Source: Planctomycetaceae bacterium
GTDB lineage: Bacteria; Planctomycetota; Planctomycetia; Planctomycetales; Planctomycetaceae
Direction: 5' to 3'
Assembly: GCA_021732995.1 (NCBI GenBank)
Contig: JAKFWA010000087.1
Span: 1-64,000, forward strand
Length of the DNA stretch: 64,000 bases
Part shown: positions 44,046-52,850 of the stretch, piece after piece
Layout of the letters: every line of letters begins with the position of its first letter
How positions within the stretch are numbered: position 1 is the first letter of the stretch
The notes under the pieces: generated by a model
Databases searched by the model: none
What the model was told of the DNA's origin: nothing
Seen by the model: only the letters and a program-made list of their open reading frames with translations
Program-made: the position numbers and the translations under genes

Positions 44046-45017
44046 TCAAGAGGCACGGCGAATCGCACCACGGCCGGCGGCCTGCAGCGTGCGTTCGATG
44101 ATGACTTCGCAGAGCTGCCCCATGTCGAGACCCATACGGGCCGCGGCTTTGGGGACGAGGCTATGATCGGTCATGCCGGGGATCGTGTTGACCTCCAGCA
44201 CGTACGGACGACCAGACTCGCTGATCATGATGTCGGTGCGTGAAACACCTTTGGTTCCCAACGCGCGGCAGGCGGCCACACCGGTCTCGGTGAGCAGTTG
44301 CAATGTGGCTTCATCGACTCCGTAGTCGAACAGGTACTGCGTCGCGTCGTCTTCGTATTTGGCGTGATAGTCGAAGAACCCACGATCAGTCTCGATGCGA
44401 ATCAGCGGCAGCGGATTGAAATCGATTACGCCGAGTGTGAACTCCTTACCCTCGATCATCTTTTCCAGCAGGCCGAAGGATTCGAAGTAGAAGCACTGAG
44501 ACAGCGCGGCTTCGAGCTCTTTCTCCGACCGCACGATCGTCACGCCAATGCTGGAACCTTGCGCGTCAGGCTTCACGACAATCGGGTAGCCAATACGTCG
44601 CGCATGTGCGGCAACTTGCTCATACGGATCTGATTCGTGAATCAGCATGTAGCTCGGAGTTGGCACGCCCTGCTGAATGAAGCGTTCCTTCGCGGCGGAC
44701 TTCGTGAAGGCCAGCCGCGACGCTTCCGAGTTGCTGCCGGTGAAAACCACTCCCAGTTTCTGCAGCACTTCCTGAGCACCGCCGTCTTCGCCATAGGTTC
44801 CATGCAACGCCAGGAACGCGAGGTCCACGCGGCTCCAGTCAAAGCCTTCCAGCGGTTGAGTCGCGGGATCGACCATCGTGATCGTATGGCCGCGTTGCCG
44901 CAGCGAATTGGCCACGGCTTCGCCGCTCTGCAGACTGATCTTCCGCTCGGCGGACTGACCACCGGCCAGAACCGCGATTTTCAATGCAGCTAACGGTGTA
45001 TGCTGGATGCCTTCCAT
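44046..45017 (-). CDS. ddl: D-alanine--D-alanine ligase
   Basis: ATP-grasp enzyme joining two D-Ala residues for peptidoglycan. N-terminal IAVLAGGQSAERKISLQSG is the family opening; HGTYGEDG, KPDAQGSSIGV, the QYLFDY-like omega loop region and LEVNTIPGMTDHSLVP are all present. 323 residues. It is last in a minus-strand run after murC and murB, with a 93-base gap after murB; together they supply cytoplasmic precursor steps, showing that this planctomycete can make peptidoglycan. No vanHAX-type neighbour, so a normal housekeeping copy rather than a resistance ligase. Confidence 0.95.
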   Translation of the reverse strand: MEGIQHTPLAALKIAVLAGGQSAERKISLQSGEAVANSLRQRGHTITMVDPATQPLEGFDWSRVDLAFLALHGTYGEDGGAQEVLQKLGVVFTGSNSEASRLAFTKSAAKERFIQQGVPTPSYMLIHESDPYEQVAAHARRIGYPIVVKPDAQGSSIGVTIVRSEKELEAALSQCFYFESFGLLEKMIEGKEFTLGVIDFNPLPLIRIETDRGFFDYHAKYEDDATQYLFDYGVDEATLQLLTETGVAACRALGTKGVSRTDIMISESGRPYVLEVNTIPGMTDHSLVPKAAARMGLDMGQLCEVIIERTLQAAGRGAIRRAS

Positions 45018-45110
45018 GGCATGTCTCCCAACTGGGTGCGCGACATCAAGTCCGCGGCACCGACGTATGAAATCAAGCTACGAATGTCTTTGTCTGGCGT
45101 CTAAACCGCG

Positions 45111-45989
45111 TTACCAGACCTGAATTTCGAGTTCCAGGTCAACACCAAACTGCTCGGCGACCTTCGAACGGGCGAGATCAATCACGCGCATCACGTCGGC
45201 CGAGGTCGCACCTTCATGAGTCACGATGAAGTTCGCATGCCGGTCGCTGATCTCCGCGCCTCCGATCCGCGTGCCCTTCAGACCTGCCTGATCAATCAGA
45301 GAACCCGCACTCATGCCGCGCGGGTTCTTGAACACGCAGCCCGCCGACTGAGACGCCAGCGGTTGAGTGGCCTTCTTCATGATCCATAGCTTGCGCGTAC
45401 GACGGGTGATCTCATCCGGAGAATCCGGATAGAGCTTGAACTCAGCTTCCAGAATCGCGAGGTCGTTGATGCTGCTGAAGCGGTACGCAAATGAAAGCTC
45501 ATCTTCCTTGCGGACGACGCGCTCGCCGGAAGCTGTCAGCACGGTGACGCTGGCCACCAGTTGGCCAATGTCGCCGCTGCGTCCACCGGCGTTGCCGCGC
45601 AGCGCGCCACCGACGGTACCAGGGATGCCGACCAGCGTTTCCATACCCGCCAGTCCGGCCTTGATGGTTTCCGTAATGAGGTGCGACAGCGAAACGCCAG
45701 CACCAGCTCGCGCCTTCGTACCTTCAATCGAGATCTGAGCGAACGAGGGATCGGCCAGTTGCACGACCACACCGCTGACGCCTTCATCGCGAACCAGCAG
45801 GTTGGAGCCGCCACCCAGAATGCGAACGGGAATCTCTTCGGCATGGCAATACGCCACGACCTTCTGTAACTCGTCAGCATTGCGGGGCGTTACGAGGAAT
45901 TGGGCCAGACCGCCGGTCTTCATCCACGTGAGTGGAGCCAGCGGCTGATCGGCCTTCGTGATCTCAGGAAACTGTTCGAGCAAGGTCAT
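45111..45989 (-). CDS. murB: UDP-N-acetylenolpyruvoylglucosamine reductase
   Basis: FAD enzyme reducing UDP-GlcNAc-enolpyruvate to UDP-MurNAc. FAD loops GGGSNLLVRD and GIPGTVGGALRGNAG, the RR-like YRFSS, and the C-terminal LIDQAGLKGTRIGGAEIS are in place. The proton-donor Ser of the SAGS-FKNP loop is Cys (SAGCVFKNP, Cys218). 292 residues. ATG 45989 is used: it overlaps the murC stop by 26 bases, a typical coupled pair; the longer frame would run deeper into murC. Start upstream of that has no family match. Confidence 0.94.
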   Translation of the reverse strand: MTLLEQFPEITKADQPLAPLTWMKTGGLAQFLVTPRNADELQKVVAYCHAEEIPVRILGGGSNLLVRDEGVSGVVVQLADPSFAQISIEGTKARAGAGVSLSHLITETIKAGLAGMETLVGIPGTVGGALRGNAGGRSGDIGQLVASVTVLTASGERVVRKEDELSFAYRFSSINDLAILEAEFKLYPDSPDEITRRTRKLWIMKKATQPLASQSAGCVFKNPRGMSAGSLIDQAGLKGTRIGGAEISDRHANFIVTHEGATSADVMRVIDLARSKVAEQFGVDLELEIQVW

Positions 45990-47427
45990 ACCCAATTCGA
46001 TTGATGTCACCGGCACCCATGACGAGCAAGACGTCGTCGGGTCGCAGGACATCGTCCACGCAAGCCAAAAGGTGGTCAAGCGAGGTCATTTGCTGAGCCG
46101 TCACACCGTACGAATTCACGCGGAACGTGAGTTCTCTTAATGTGGACTCAGCCAGCTCCGCGGACTCGCGCGCCGAGTAGATTGGCGCAAAGAAAACTTC
46201 ATCGGCACCGCTGAAGCAAGCCGCAAATTCGGGCATCAGCCCCACAGTGCGGGAAATCTGATGCGGCTGATAGGCGCAAATCAACCGCCGCGTCCCAAAG
46301 CACTGCCGGGCGGATTGAATCGTCGCGGCCACGGCGGTCGGATGATGCGCGTAGTCATCGATGATGGTCGCTCCGAGACGTTCGCCGATGACCTCAAAGC
46401 GCCGGCGAACACCTCGAAAGGAGCTAAGTCCCGGCAGCGCGGCCTCGGTCGGAACTCCTGCAGCGTGAGCCAATGCCAGTGCCGCCAGCCCGTTCGAAAC
46501 GTTGTGGCGACCGGGAACTTGCAGCTCAGCCCGGCCCAAGAGGGTGCCGCGATACCGCACGTCAAACGATGTGTGCCGACCGATGGTCAGAATGTTCGTC
46601 GCGTGCCAGTCCACTCGCGGATGATCCAGCAGCGAGAACGTCTCAATCCGCGCAGCACTCTGCCGCGCGGTTTCGCGAGCAAGTTCCGGATCATGCGGGA
46701 TGACCAGGAAACCGCCGGGCGGAAGCAATGCAGCGAACGCGCCGAACGCCTCACTGGCATCACCCACCGTCGCGAAGCAGTCGAAGTGATCCGGTTCGAT
46801 ATTCAGGATCGCGGCAAGCTGCGGAGTGAACTCCAGGAAGTGACGACGGTATTCGCAGCTCTCGGCAATCAAGTGCTGGCCGTGGCCCCACCAGCCGCTG
46901 CGGTGATACTGCACCAGTTCGCCGCCGACGATGGCCGAAGCCTCTGTGCCAGCTTCGCGCATGATCGTTGAAACCATGGCGGTCGTGGTGGTCTTGCCGT
47001 GAGTCCCCGCGACGCAAACTCCGATTTTGTCGCGCATCAGTTCAGCCAGCATCTCCACGTAAGAGATCTCGCGAATGCCGAGTTCTCGCGCCTGCTGACG
47101 TTCTGGATTGTTGAACGGCACAGCAGGACTGTAGACGAGGACCGACGTTTGCCCCAGGACGTGCGCTGCTGCATGTCCGACATGCACTCCGAAAGGTAAG
47201 GCCGTTTCAAACGCTTGTGATTCCGTCGCATCAGAACCACTCATCGACCACCCGCGATCGTGCAGCAGTTCGGCCAAGGCCTTCATCCCCGCACCGCGAA
47301 CGCCAACAAGGTGAGCGTGCGTCTGCGAAAGACCTGCTGGGGCCGGTGGAATGACAGAACGAGCGTTACTCAAGACGGAGTCCCTTCCGTGAGAGCTACG
47401 AGCGGCAGAGAAAATCTGCGAACTCAT
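45964..47427 (-). CDS. murC: UDP-N-acetylmuramate--L-alanine ligase
   Basis: Mur ligase adding the first L-Ala to UDP-MurNAc. It has the ATP loop GTHGKTTT near residue 138, EPDHFD, and the C-terminal IIDDYAHHPTAV and CAYQPHQISRT motifs. The N-terminal domain reads HLVGVRGAGMKALAELL where MurC normally has GIGGIGMS, so the UDP-binding loop is slightly altered. 487 residues; the first 35 are a family-poor extension, so a shorter start is possible. It overlaps murB by 26 bases. Confidence 0.93.
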   Translation of the reverse strand: MSSQIFSAARSSHGRDSVLSNARSVIPPAPAGLSQTHAHLVGVRGAGMKALAELLHDRGWSMSGSDATESQAFETALPFGVHVGHAAAHVLGQTSVLVYSPAVPFNNPERQQARELGIREISYVEMLAELMRDKIGVCVAGTHGKTTTTAMVSTIMREAGTEASAIVGGELVQYHRSGWWGHGQHLIAESCEYRRHFLEFTPQLAAILNIEPDHFDCFATVGDASEAFGAFAALLPPGGFLVIPHDPELARETARQSAARIETFSLLDHPRVDWHATNILTIGRHTSFDVRYRGTLLGRAELQVPGRHNVSNGLAALALAHAAGVPTEAALPGLSSFRGVRRRFEVIGERLGATIIDDYAHHPTAVAATIQSARQCFGTRRLICAYQPHQISRTVGLMPEFAACFSGADEVFFAPIYSARESAELAESTLRELTFRVNSYGVTAQQMTSLDHLLACVDDVLRPDDVLLVMGAGDINRIGYDLARTVS

Positions 47428-47622
47428 CCTCGCCCAGCTGCCTGGAATGTCGCTCGGCGACGGAATTAAACGCGGGTTTGACGTTCTTACTGGGAATTTT
47501 CGCTCTCTTTCGATCCATGAAAGAGAGCCCAGACGGGTCGACCCCGTCAGAACGCCAAACCACGTGCTTCTAAGTAGCCGATTCCGCTTCTGGCGCGAAT
47601 GCCGTCCTGTCTCAAGTCCCGG

Positions 47623-48687
47623 CTACTTCTTCATAGCCAATTTTCCAATCACTCCGCCAATCCCGATCACGACCCAGATGCCTAGCTTGAACAGGCTGCC
47701 CCAGCGTCGAACGTTGCCGCCGGAAGTGTAGGTGCGTGTGCCATTTTCATTTTCGACGTAGTCAAACCGGGTCTTGCAATGCGGACACGATGTAGCTCCT
47801 GCGGATACTTCCTTATTGCAGTTTGAACAAGTGTAGACAGCAACCATGTCATTGCCGCCAGCAACTGGTGGAGGCGTCATGGCTGGCGGCATGGTCGTCG
47901 GCGGAGGAGGCTGAGTATTGGAAGCTGTCGGCAGTGTGGACGGAGCCGCCGCATGCATCTGCTGGTTGGGCGGAGCGGAATTCACTGGCGGAGTCATGGG
48001 TGATGCCGCCGCCGCGTGCTGCTGAGTCGGCGGCGAGTAGTTGGGCATCGGGGTCGTTGCTGGGGACGCGGCGGCATGCATGGCCTGACCGTTCGTTGTC
48101 CCGCCAACGGGTGGAGTAGTCGCGGTGGGTGGAAACTGAGGCGTTGTGGTGGGGATCTGTGGAATCACTCCCGGAACGTTTCCGGGCATCGGCAACTGTG
48201 GAGCAGCAGGATCCTGCTTCACCTCCGCCGGTAAGAAACTCTCGCTGGGCGTGCCGCGCACCTGATCCCGAACGTAGTCCTGATCGACCTTCGAGAAGTT
48301 TTCGTAGGCAAATTCTGCCTTCTTGGCATCGATGATCAGCACCACGGTGCCGCCCGTTTTCACTTCCAGAAACCGCGCCGCGGTCTTGTTGCTGCGCGAA
48401 TCCGTCCACTGCCGCGGGTCCTCGGCGGCCTTCAGAGTCGATGCCACCAGCGGGTCCGCTTTCACCTGACTCAGCACATACTGCTGGTCTTCTTTGGTGA
48501 GCGCCCAGAACGACAGACTCGATGTCCGGTTGCGGACTCGCACCGAAACCTTGTCGCCCTGCACCTTGAGAAAGGTCCCGACGTGCGTGCGGCCATTCGT
48601 TTCGTGAAACGTGTGGGTTTCCGCGAGTGCTCCAGCGGGGATCAATAAGCCCAACACACACACCGCCATGCAGAGAGCAGTTCTCAC
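47623..48687 (-). CDS. Exported SHD1-domain protein with zinc ribbon and C-terminal membrane helix
   Basis: A 354-residue protein with three parts. The signal peptide (about residues 1-22, ending GALAE) is followed by two repeats resembling the SLA1 homology domain 1, common in planctomycete exported proteins (TFHETNGRTHVGTFLKVQGDKVSVR; TAARFLEVKTGGTVVLI). A long Pro/Thr/Ala/Met-rich linker (about 160-290) carries near-repeats such as PNxQMHAAA. A CSNC-x11-CPHC zinc ribbon near 295-312 precedes a final hydrophobic helix and a Lys-ending tail. The GTG at 48687 is preferred over the TTG at 48693 because GAGGAG lies seven bases upstream of it. Function unknown; zinc ribbon after a signal peptide is unusual and implies an inverted topology or cytoplasmic tail. 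Confidence 0.82.
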   Translation of the reverse strand: MRTALCMAVCVLGLLIPAGALAETHTFHETNGRTHVGTFLKVQGDKVSVRVRNRTSSLSFWALTKEDQQYVLSQVKADPLVASTLKAAEDPRQWTDSRSNKTAARFLEVKTGGTVVLIIDAKKAEFAYENFSKVDQDYVRDQVRGTPSESFLPAEVKQDPAAPQLPMPGNVPGVIPQIPTTTPQFPPTATTPPVGGTTNGQAMHAAASPATTPMPNYSPPTQQHAAAASPMTPPVNSAPPNQQMHAAAPSTLPTASNTQPPPPTTMPPAMTPPPVAGGNDMVAVYTCSNCNKEVSAGATSCPHCKTRFDYVENENGTRTYTSGGNVRRWGSLFKLGIWVVIGIGGVIGKLAMKK

Positions 48688-48869
48688 CGCCAAGCTCCTC
48701 GGTTACGTGGCCCGAATGGAAGCTGCGGAGTTCGTACTTGGCGAACCCGCGTTTTCCGAGCAGCCTATGCAGGGAGCGGACGGTGTTCAAGATGTAGCTG
48801 CCGCAATCCTCACAACCTGACTTTTTCACGCGGCGGTCGAGGCAATCGGGGCAACCTGTATGAGCGCGA

Positions 48870-49388
48870 CTACAGCCGAGCCGCTCGGGATTGAGTCTGG
48901 GTGCGAGCCATCGCCTCGCGTTGCGGCGGCTGCTTCAGCCAGTTGACCCGAAACTCGCCGGTGGTGCTGCTGTAGGCCCAGCCATAAACACCCTGGCCAT
49001 CAAACTGGTGCGGCTTCAACGGTCCCGGAACGACCAGCACTTTGTTGGAATGATTGAACGGGTTCGCCGGGATCTCGCCGATCAGGTAAGGGCCGTATTT
49101 CCCGTCTTCGTGAACAATACCGGTCGAGGTCGTGCGGCTGCGCAACTGCTTGATCAACTGCGCTTCGGAATTGGTCCCTTCGGCCGGCCAGTGACCGTGC
49201 TGGTTGCGGTAGAGATCGAGCTGCCGACGGAAGCGGTCCAGATCCTCCGACACGGCGGCTTGGCGCGCATCTTCGTGCGCGGCGGTGAATTGCGGCACCA
49301 GCGTTGCCCCCAGGACGGCCAGCAACGTGACGACGATCAGCAATTCCAAAAACGAAAAACGATTGGCAGTTCTTGCCCGTTGAGTCAT
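48870..49388 (-). CDS. Pseudopilin-like protein (GspG type) with atypical cleavage site
   Basis: A 172-residue protein whose N-terminus is a prepilin-type methylation motif, RFSFLELLIVVTLLAVLG, followed by about 120 residues of GspG-like body with HGHWPAEG, NPFN and a conserved YGWAYSS. The residue before the Phe cleavage point is Arg, where prepilin peptidase normally needs Gly (or Ala). It may not be processed, or another peptidase may act. GAGGAG seven bases upstream fixes the start. No other type II secretion genes are adjacent. Confidence 0.85.
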   Translation of the reverse strand: MTQRARTANRFSFLELLIVVTLLAVLGATLVPQFTAAHEDARQAAVSEDLDRFRRQLDLYRNQHGHWPAEGTNSEAQLIKQLRSRTTSTGIVHEDGKYGPYLIGEIPANPFNHSNKVLVVPGPLKPHQFDGQGVYGWAYSSTTGEFRVNWLKQPPQREAMARTQTQSRAARL

Positions 49389-49632
49389 CGATTTGTCTCC
49401 TCAGCCGGCGCGAAATCGGGACTCTTTCCCGCTCGCTACCTCTGCAGCACAACCTACGTTGGATGCTCGGAAGGTCAACTGGGGCAAATCGATTCTTTGT
49501 AAAAGTTACAAGCGCATTGCACCGCACACCGTTCCTGCCAATCGGGCAAAGTGACGAAACCCTGCTGCGATGACAGGTAGTGCCAATCCTGCGACAAAAA
49601 TGGGCCAGAATTGGCTCAAGAAAGGCCCGAAA

Positions 49633-50583
49633 TCAGCCGCGCGGATGGCACCGTGAGTGAATTGCCTTCAGGCGGCTGTGATCCACGTGAGTATAAATCT
49701 GCGTCGTCTGAATGCTGGCATGTCCGAGCATTTCCTGGAGGGCTCGAATCTCGGCCCCCCCAGCCAGCATGTGAGTCGCAAAGCTGTGCCGCAGGGTGTG
49801 CGGGCTGACCTCGGCTCCACAACCGGCTCGTTGAGCGTACTTCTTGACGATGCCCCAGACCCCGATGCGATCCATCTGACGGCCGCGTGTGTTGAGCAGC
49901 AGCCAAGGCGAATCAGCATCGTTCACGAGTTTGGAGCGTTCATGCTCGATGTAGTGTTCCACCGCCGAGACCGCGACGGGATTCAGACCGACGATGCGTT
50001 CTTTATCGCCCTTGCCGATAACGCGCGCGTACCGCTGTTCGAGATACAGGCCCGCCATGCGGATGTTCGTGATCTCGGAAGCACGGCAACCGGTCGCATA
50101 GAGCAGACACAAGACGGATCTGTCGCGCAGCGGGAAGCGGTCCTCGTTGGTCGGCGCCGCAAGCAATCGATCCACCGAGTCGGGGCTCAACACCTTCGGC
50201 AGATACTGCCAGAGCTTCGGCGAGTTCATCGAATCGGCAACCGATTGCTCGATCACCGCTTCTAGGACCAAATACCGGAACAGCATCTTGATCGCGACCA
50301 GATGCCGCGCGATGGTCGACGCAGCGAGCTGCCGACCATGCAGATGCTGCAGATAGTCGGTGATGACGCCTAATGTCACCTGATTGGGATTGCCCGGCCC
50401 GTAGCCCTGATACCAGATCGCGAACTGCTCAATGTCCGAGCCATACGCCGAGATGGTGTTCTTCGCCAGGCCGCATTCCGCTTCGAGGTAATGCAGGAAG
50501 GGTACCATGTGCAGCGCCACCCAATTCTTCGCGGGCTGTTCGCTGCCGCGTGAAGGTGCTGGTGGTCGCTTGCGCTGAGGCAT
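49633..50583 (-). CDS. xerD: Tyrosine recombinase XerD-like
   Basis: Site-specific recombinase, 316 residues, with the Xer/phage-integrase N-terminal SAM-like domain (HYLEAECGLAKNTISAY) and a complete catalytic set: Arg in TGCRASE, Lys in GKGDKER, HTLRHSFATHM (His and Arg), LGHAS and Tyr in QIYTHVD. The form and length fit housekeeping XerC/XerD, which resolve chromosome dimers at dif, rather than a mobile-element integrase. Assignment to XerD rather than XerC is not certain. GGAAGAG six bases upstream supports the ATG. Its 5' end borders an inverted-repeat element at 50609. Confidence 0.88.
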   Translation of the reverse strand: MPQRKRPPAPSRGSEQPAKNWVALHMVPFLHYLEAECGLAKNTISAYGSDIEQFAIWYQGYGPGNPNQVTLGVITDYLQHLHGRQLAASTIARHLVAIKMLFRYLVLEAVIEQSVADSMNSPKLWQYLPKVLSPDSVDRLLAAPTNEDRFPLRDRSVLCLLYATGCRASEITNIRMAGLYLEQRYARVIGKGDKERIVGLNPVAVSAVEHYIEHERSKLVNDADSPWLLLNTRGRQMDRIGVWGIVKKYAQRAGCGAEVSPHTLRHSFATHMLAGGAEIRALQEMLGHASIQTTQIYTHVDHSRLKAIHSRCHPRG

Positions 50584-50608
50584 GAAAACTCTTCCGTGAG
50601 CTAGCTCT

Positions 50609-50817
50609 TGTAGCTTGGACGCCCTCGTCCGAGCTGCTTCCGGTGCCGTAGCAGTGAGTTAACAACCGGTTGAATGTGGGGCACGTTCTCAACTTGCCGT
50701 GATGAGCACGATGGAATCGTACTCCACGTGCTTGCCAAAAGGCTGCTTAGAGCGACTCACCGCGCTCGTGGTAACAACGCAGACCACAGAAGCCCGGACG
50801 AGGGCGTCCAGGCTACA
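50609..50817. repeat. MITE-like element with 27-bp inverted repeats
   Basis: The bases 50609-50635 and 50791-50817 are inverted copies that match at 25 of 27 positions. Each carries GGACGCCCTCGTCC, itself nearly palindromic (GGACG..CGTCC). The 155 bases between contain no ORF of note. The pair lies in the gap between proS and xerD on the minus strand. It resembles non-autonomous repeat elements dispersed between planctomycete genes; no target-site duplication was identified, and no transposase is in the window. Confidence 0.55.
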
Positions 50818-50840
50818 TGTGATCGGATCGATAATTTTCT

Positions 50841-52589
50841 CTAAGTGGGTACTTTCTTCGCTTCTTCGGCTCGCTGGGCGGCGAGGCGATCGAGCACGGT
50901 TTGCACGGCTTGGGCAACCGGAGCCTTCTCGGCTTCGGTTTGCCAGCGCCATTTGATTTCGACGTTGCCTTCCTTCAAGCCCTTGCCGCCGATGACCAGT
51001 CGCAGCGGGATGCCGATGAGGTCCGCATCTTTGAACTTGAAGCCGGGACGCTGATCGCGATCGTCCATCAGAACGTCCACACCCGCGGCCTTCAGTTCGT
51101 TGTAGCACTTGTCGGCCAGAGCTTTGACCTCGGCATCTTCCACATTGAGCGGAATCACCAGCACTTCGTAGGGAGCGATCGACAGCGGCCAGATGATGCC
51201 GTTGGCGTCGTAGCGCGTCTCGCAGATCGAAGCGATGATGCGGTTCACGCCGATGCCGTAGCAACCCATGATGATCGGGTGCTTCTGCTCCTTCTCATCG
51301 ATGTAGTTGGCATCGAGCGACACCGAATACTTCGTGCCGAGCTTGAAGACGTGACCGATCTCAATTCCATGCACCATTTCCAGCGTGCCTTCGCCGCGCG
51401 GGCTCGGGTCTCCAGCGACCGCGTTGCGCAGATCGAACGTCTTGTCGAGCGCATAGTCGCGACCGACATTCACGTTGATGACGTGATGATCGCCTTCGTT
51501 GGCTCCCGTGATCGCGTTCGCAATCACGGGCACGTCATGGTCCGCGATGATCGGGCACTTGATGCCGACCGGTCCCGCAAATCCGACGGGAGCACCTGTT
51601 ACTTGCAGAATGACTTCCGGTGACGCGAGTTCCACCTTCTTCGCTCCGACCGCGCGGCGGATCTTGCCTTCGTTCGCTTCGTGGTCACCGCGCACCAGTA
51701 CGGCTACGGGCTTCTCGTCAGCGGAATAGATCAACGTTTTGACCAGTTGCTGCGGCTGGCACTTGAGGAACTTGCAGACGGCCTCAATCGAACCCACGTT
51801 TGGCGTATGCACCTTCTCCAGCGGCTTGGCATCAGCAGACGTTGCGATCTTCGGCGGCGTGCGACCGGTTTCCGCGCGTTCGAGATTCGCGGCATAACCC
51901 GTCTTGCGGCAATGGACGATGGAGTCCTCGCCGTTGCCGGCTGGGCACATGAACTCGTGCGAGGCATCGCCACCGATCGGACCGCTCTCAGCTTCGACCG
52001 GCAGATACTCAATGCCACACCGCGCGAAGATGCGGCAGTAGGCGTGATACATCGAGTCATACGCCTTGTTCAGATCGTCGACGTTGGTCGCGAAGCTGTA
52101 AGCGTCCTTCATCAGGAATTCGCTCGTTCGCAACACACCGAAACGCGGTCGTTCTTCGTTCCGGAACTTGGTTTGGATCTGATAGAGCGTGAAGGGCAGT
52201 TGCCGGTACGTCGAAACCAGCTTGGCAACGAGGTCCGTCACCACTTCCTCGTGAGTCGGTCCCAGCGCGCAATGGATCTTCTTGTCGCCGCGCTTCACTT
52301 CGAAGTTGATGAGCACATTGCCGAACGCTTCTTTACGACCCGTGCGATTGAAGAGATCAATCGGCTGCAGCGCGGGCATGTGGATTTCAAGCGCGCCCGC
52401 CGCATCCATTTCTTGGCGGACGATCTCTTCCGCCTTGCGTAGCGCACGATAACCCAGCGGCAGATAGGTATAAGCTCCGGCCATCAGCTGACGAATCAGA
52501 CCGGCGCGCAGCATGAGTTGATGACTTGGCACCTCGGCATCCGCCGGGACTTCCTTCATGGTCGGGATCAGCGTTTGAGACCAGCGCAC
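50841..52589 (-). CDS. proS: Prolyl-tRNA synthetase (bacterial type)
   Basis: Class II synthetase charging tRNA-Pro, 582 residues, of the bacterial form with the inserted editing domain (YbaK-like, about residues 225-400) between motifs 2 and 3. Motif 1 and 2 are visible in [10 protein letters not shown] and [13 protein letters not shown] with [11 protein letters not shown]; motif 3 in [10 protein letters not shown]; the C-terminal anticodon-binding domain follows. The GTG at 52589 gives the standard [19 protein letters not shown] start, with GAAAGG nine bases upstream; the ATG at 52598 abuts that site. It is the start of a minus-strand run. The C-terminus ends in a short Lys/Glu tail. Confidence 0.95.
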   Translation of the reverse strand: MRWSQTLIPTMKEVPADAEVPSHQLMLRAGLIRQLMAGAYTYLPLGYRALRKAEEIVRQEMDAAGALEIHMPALQPIDLFNRTGRKEAFGNVLINFEVKRGDKKIHCALGPTHEEVVTDLVAKLVSTYRQLPFTLYQIQTKFRNEERPRFGVLRTSEFLMKDAYSFATNVDDLNKAYDSMYHAYCRIFARCGIEYLPVEAESGPIGGDASHEFMCPAGNGEDSIVHCRKTGYAANLERAETGRTPPKIATSADAKPLEKVHTPNVGSIEAVCKFLKCQPQQLVKTLIYSADEKPVAVLVRGDHEANEGKIRRAVGAKKVELASPEVILQVTGAPVGFAGPVGIKCPIIADHDVPVIANAITGANEGDHHVINVNVGRDYALDKTFDLRNAVAGDPSPRGEGTLEMVHGIEIGHVFKLGTKYSVSLDANYIDEKEQKHPIIMGCYGIGVNRIIASICETRYDANGIIWPLSIAPYEVLVIPLNVEDAEVKALADKCYNELKAAGVDVLMDDRDQRPGFKFKDADLIGIPLRLVIGGKGLKEGNVEIKWRWQTEAEKAPVAQAVQTVLDRLAAQRAEEAKKVPT

Positions 52590-52850
52590 GTGCAGCATCC
52601 TTTCACAAGAACGATCGATCGAGTTCAAGCGCGCGGATGATAGGTCCACGGCAGTAGCGCCGAAAGATCCAGATTCAGACGGCGGCGGATGGGGACATCG
52701 CGGCGGGTGCTCCGAAATGAGGATCGCGGCAGCCGGAAAAGCGAACCGCCAGCAGGCTGTAAACTGGTGTTTGACTCCAACTGTCGCTGAACTACTGCAC
52801 CATCTGTGCTGGTCGACTTGATCATTTCATCCGCATCAGGGAGTTCGTTC

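Noticed and set aside
44046-45017. Reading ddl as a vancomycin-resistance ligase
   Set aside because: It sits with murC and murB and has no vanH or vanX neighbour.
49633-50583. Treating xerD as a mobile-element integrase
   Set aside because: Length and motif set fit housekeeping XerC/XerD, and no element ends or cargo surround it apart from a small inverted repeat.
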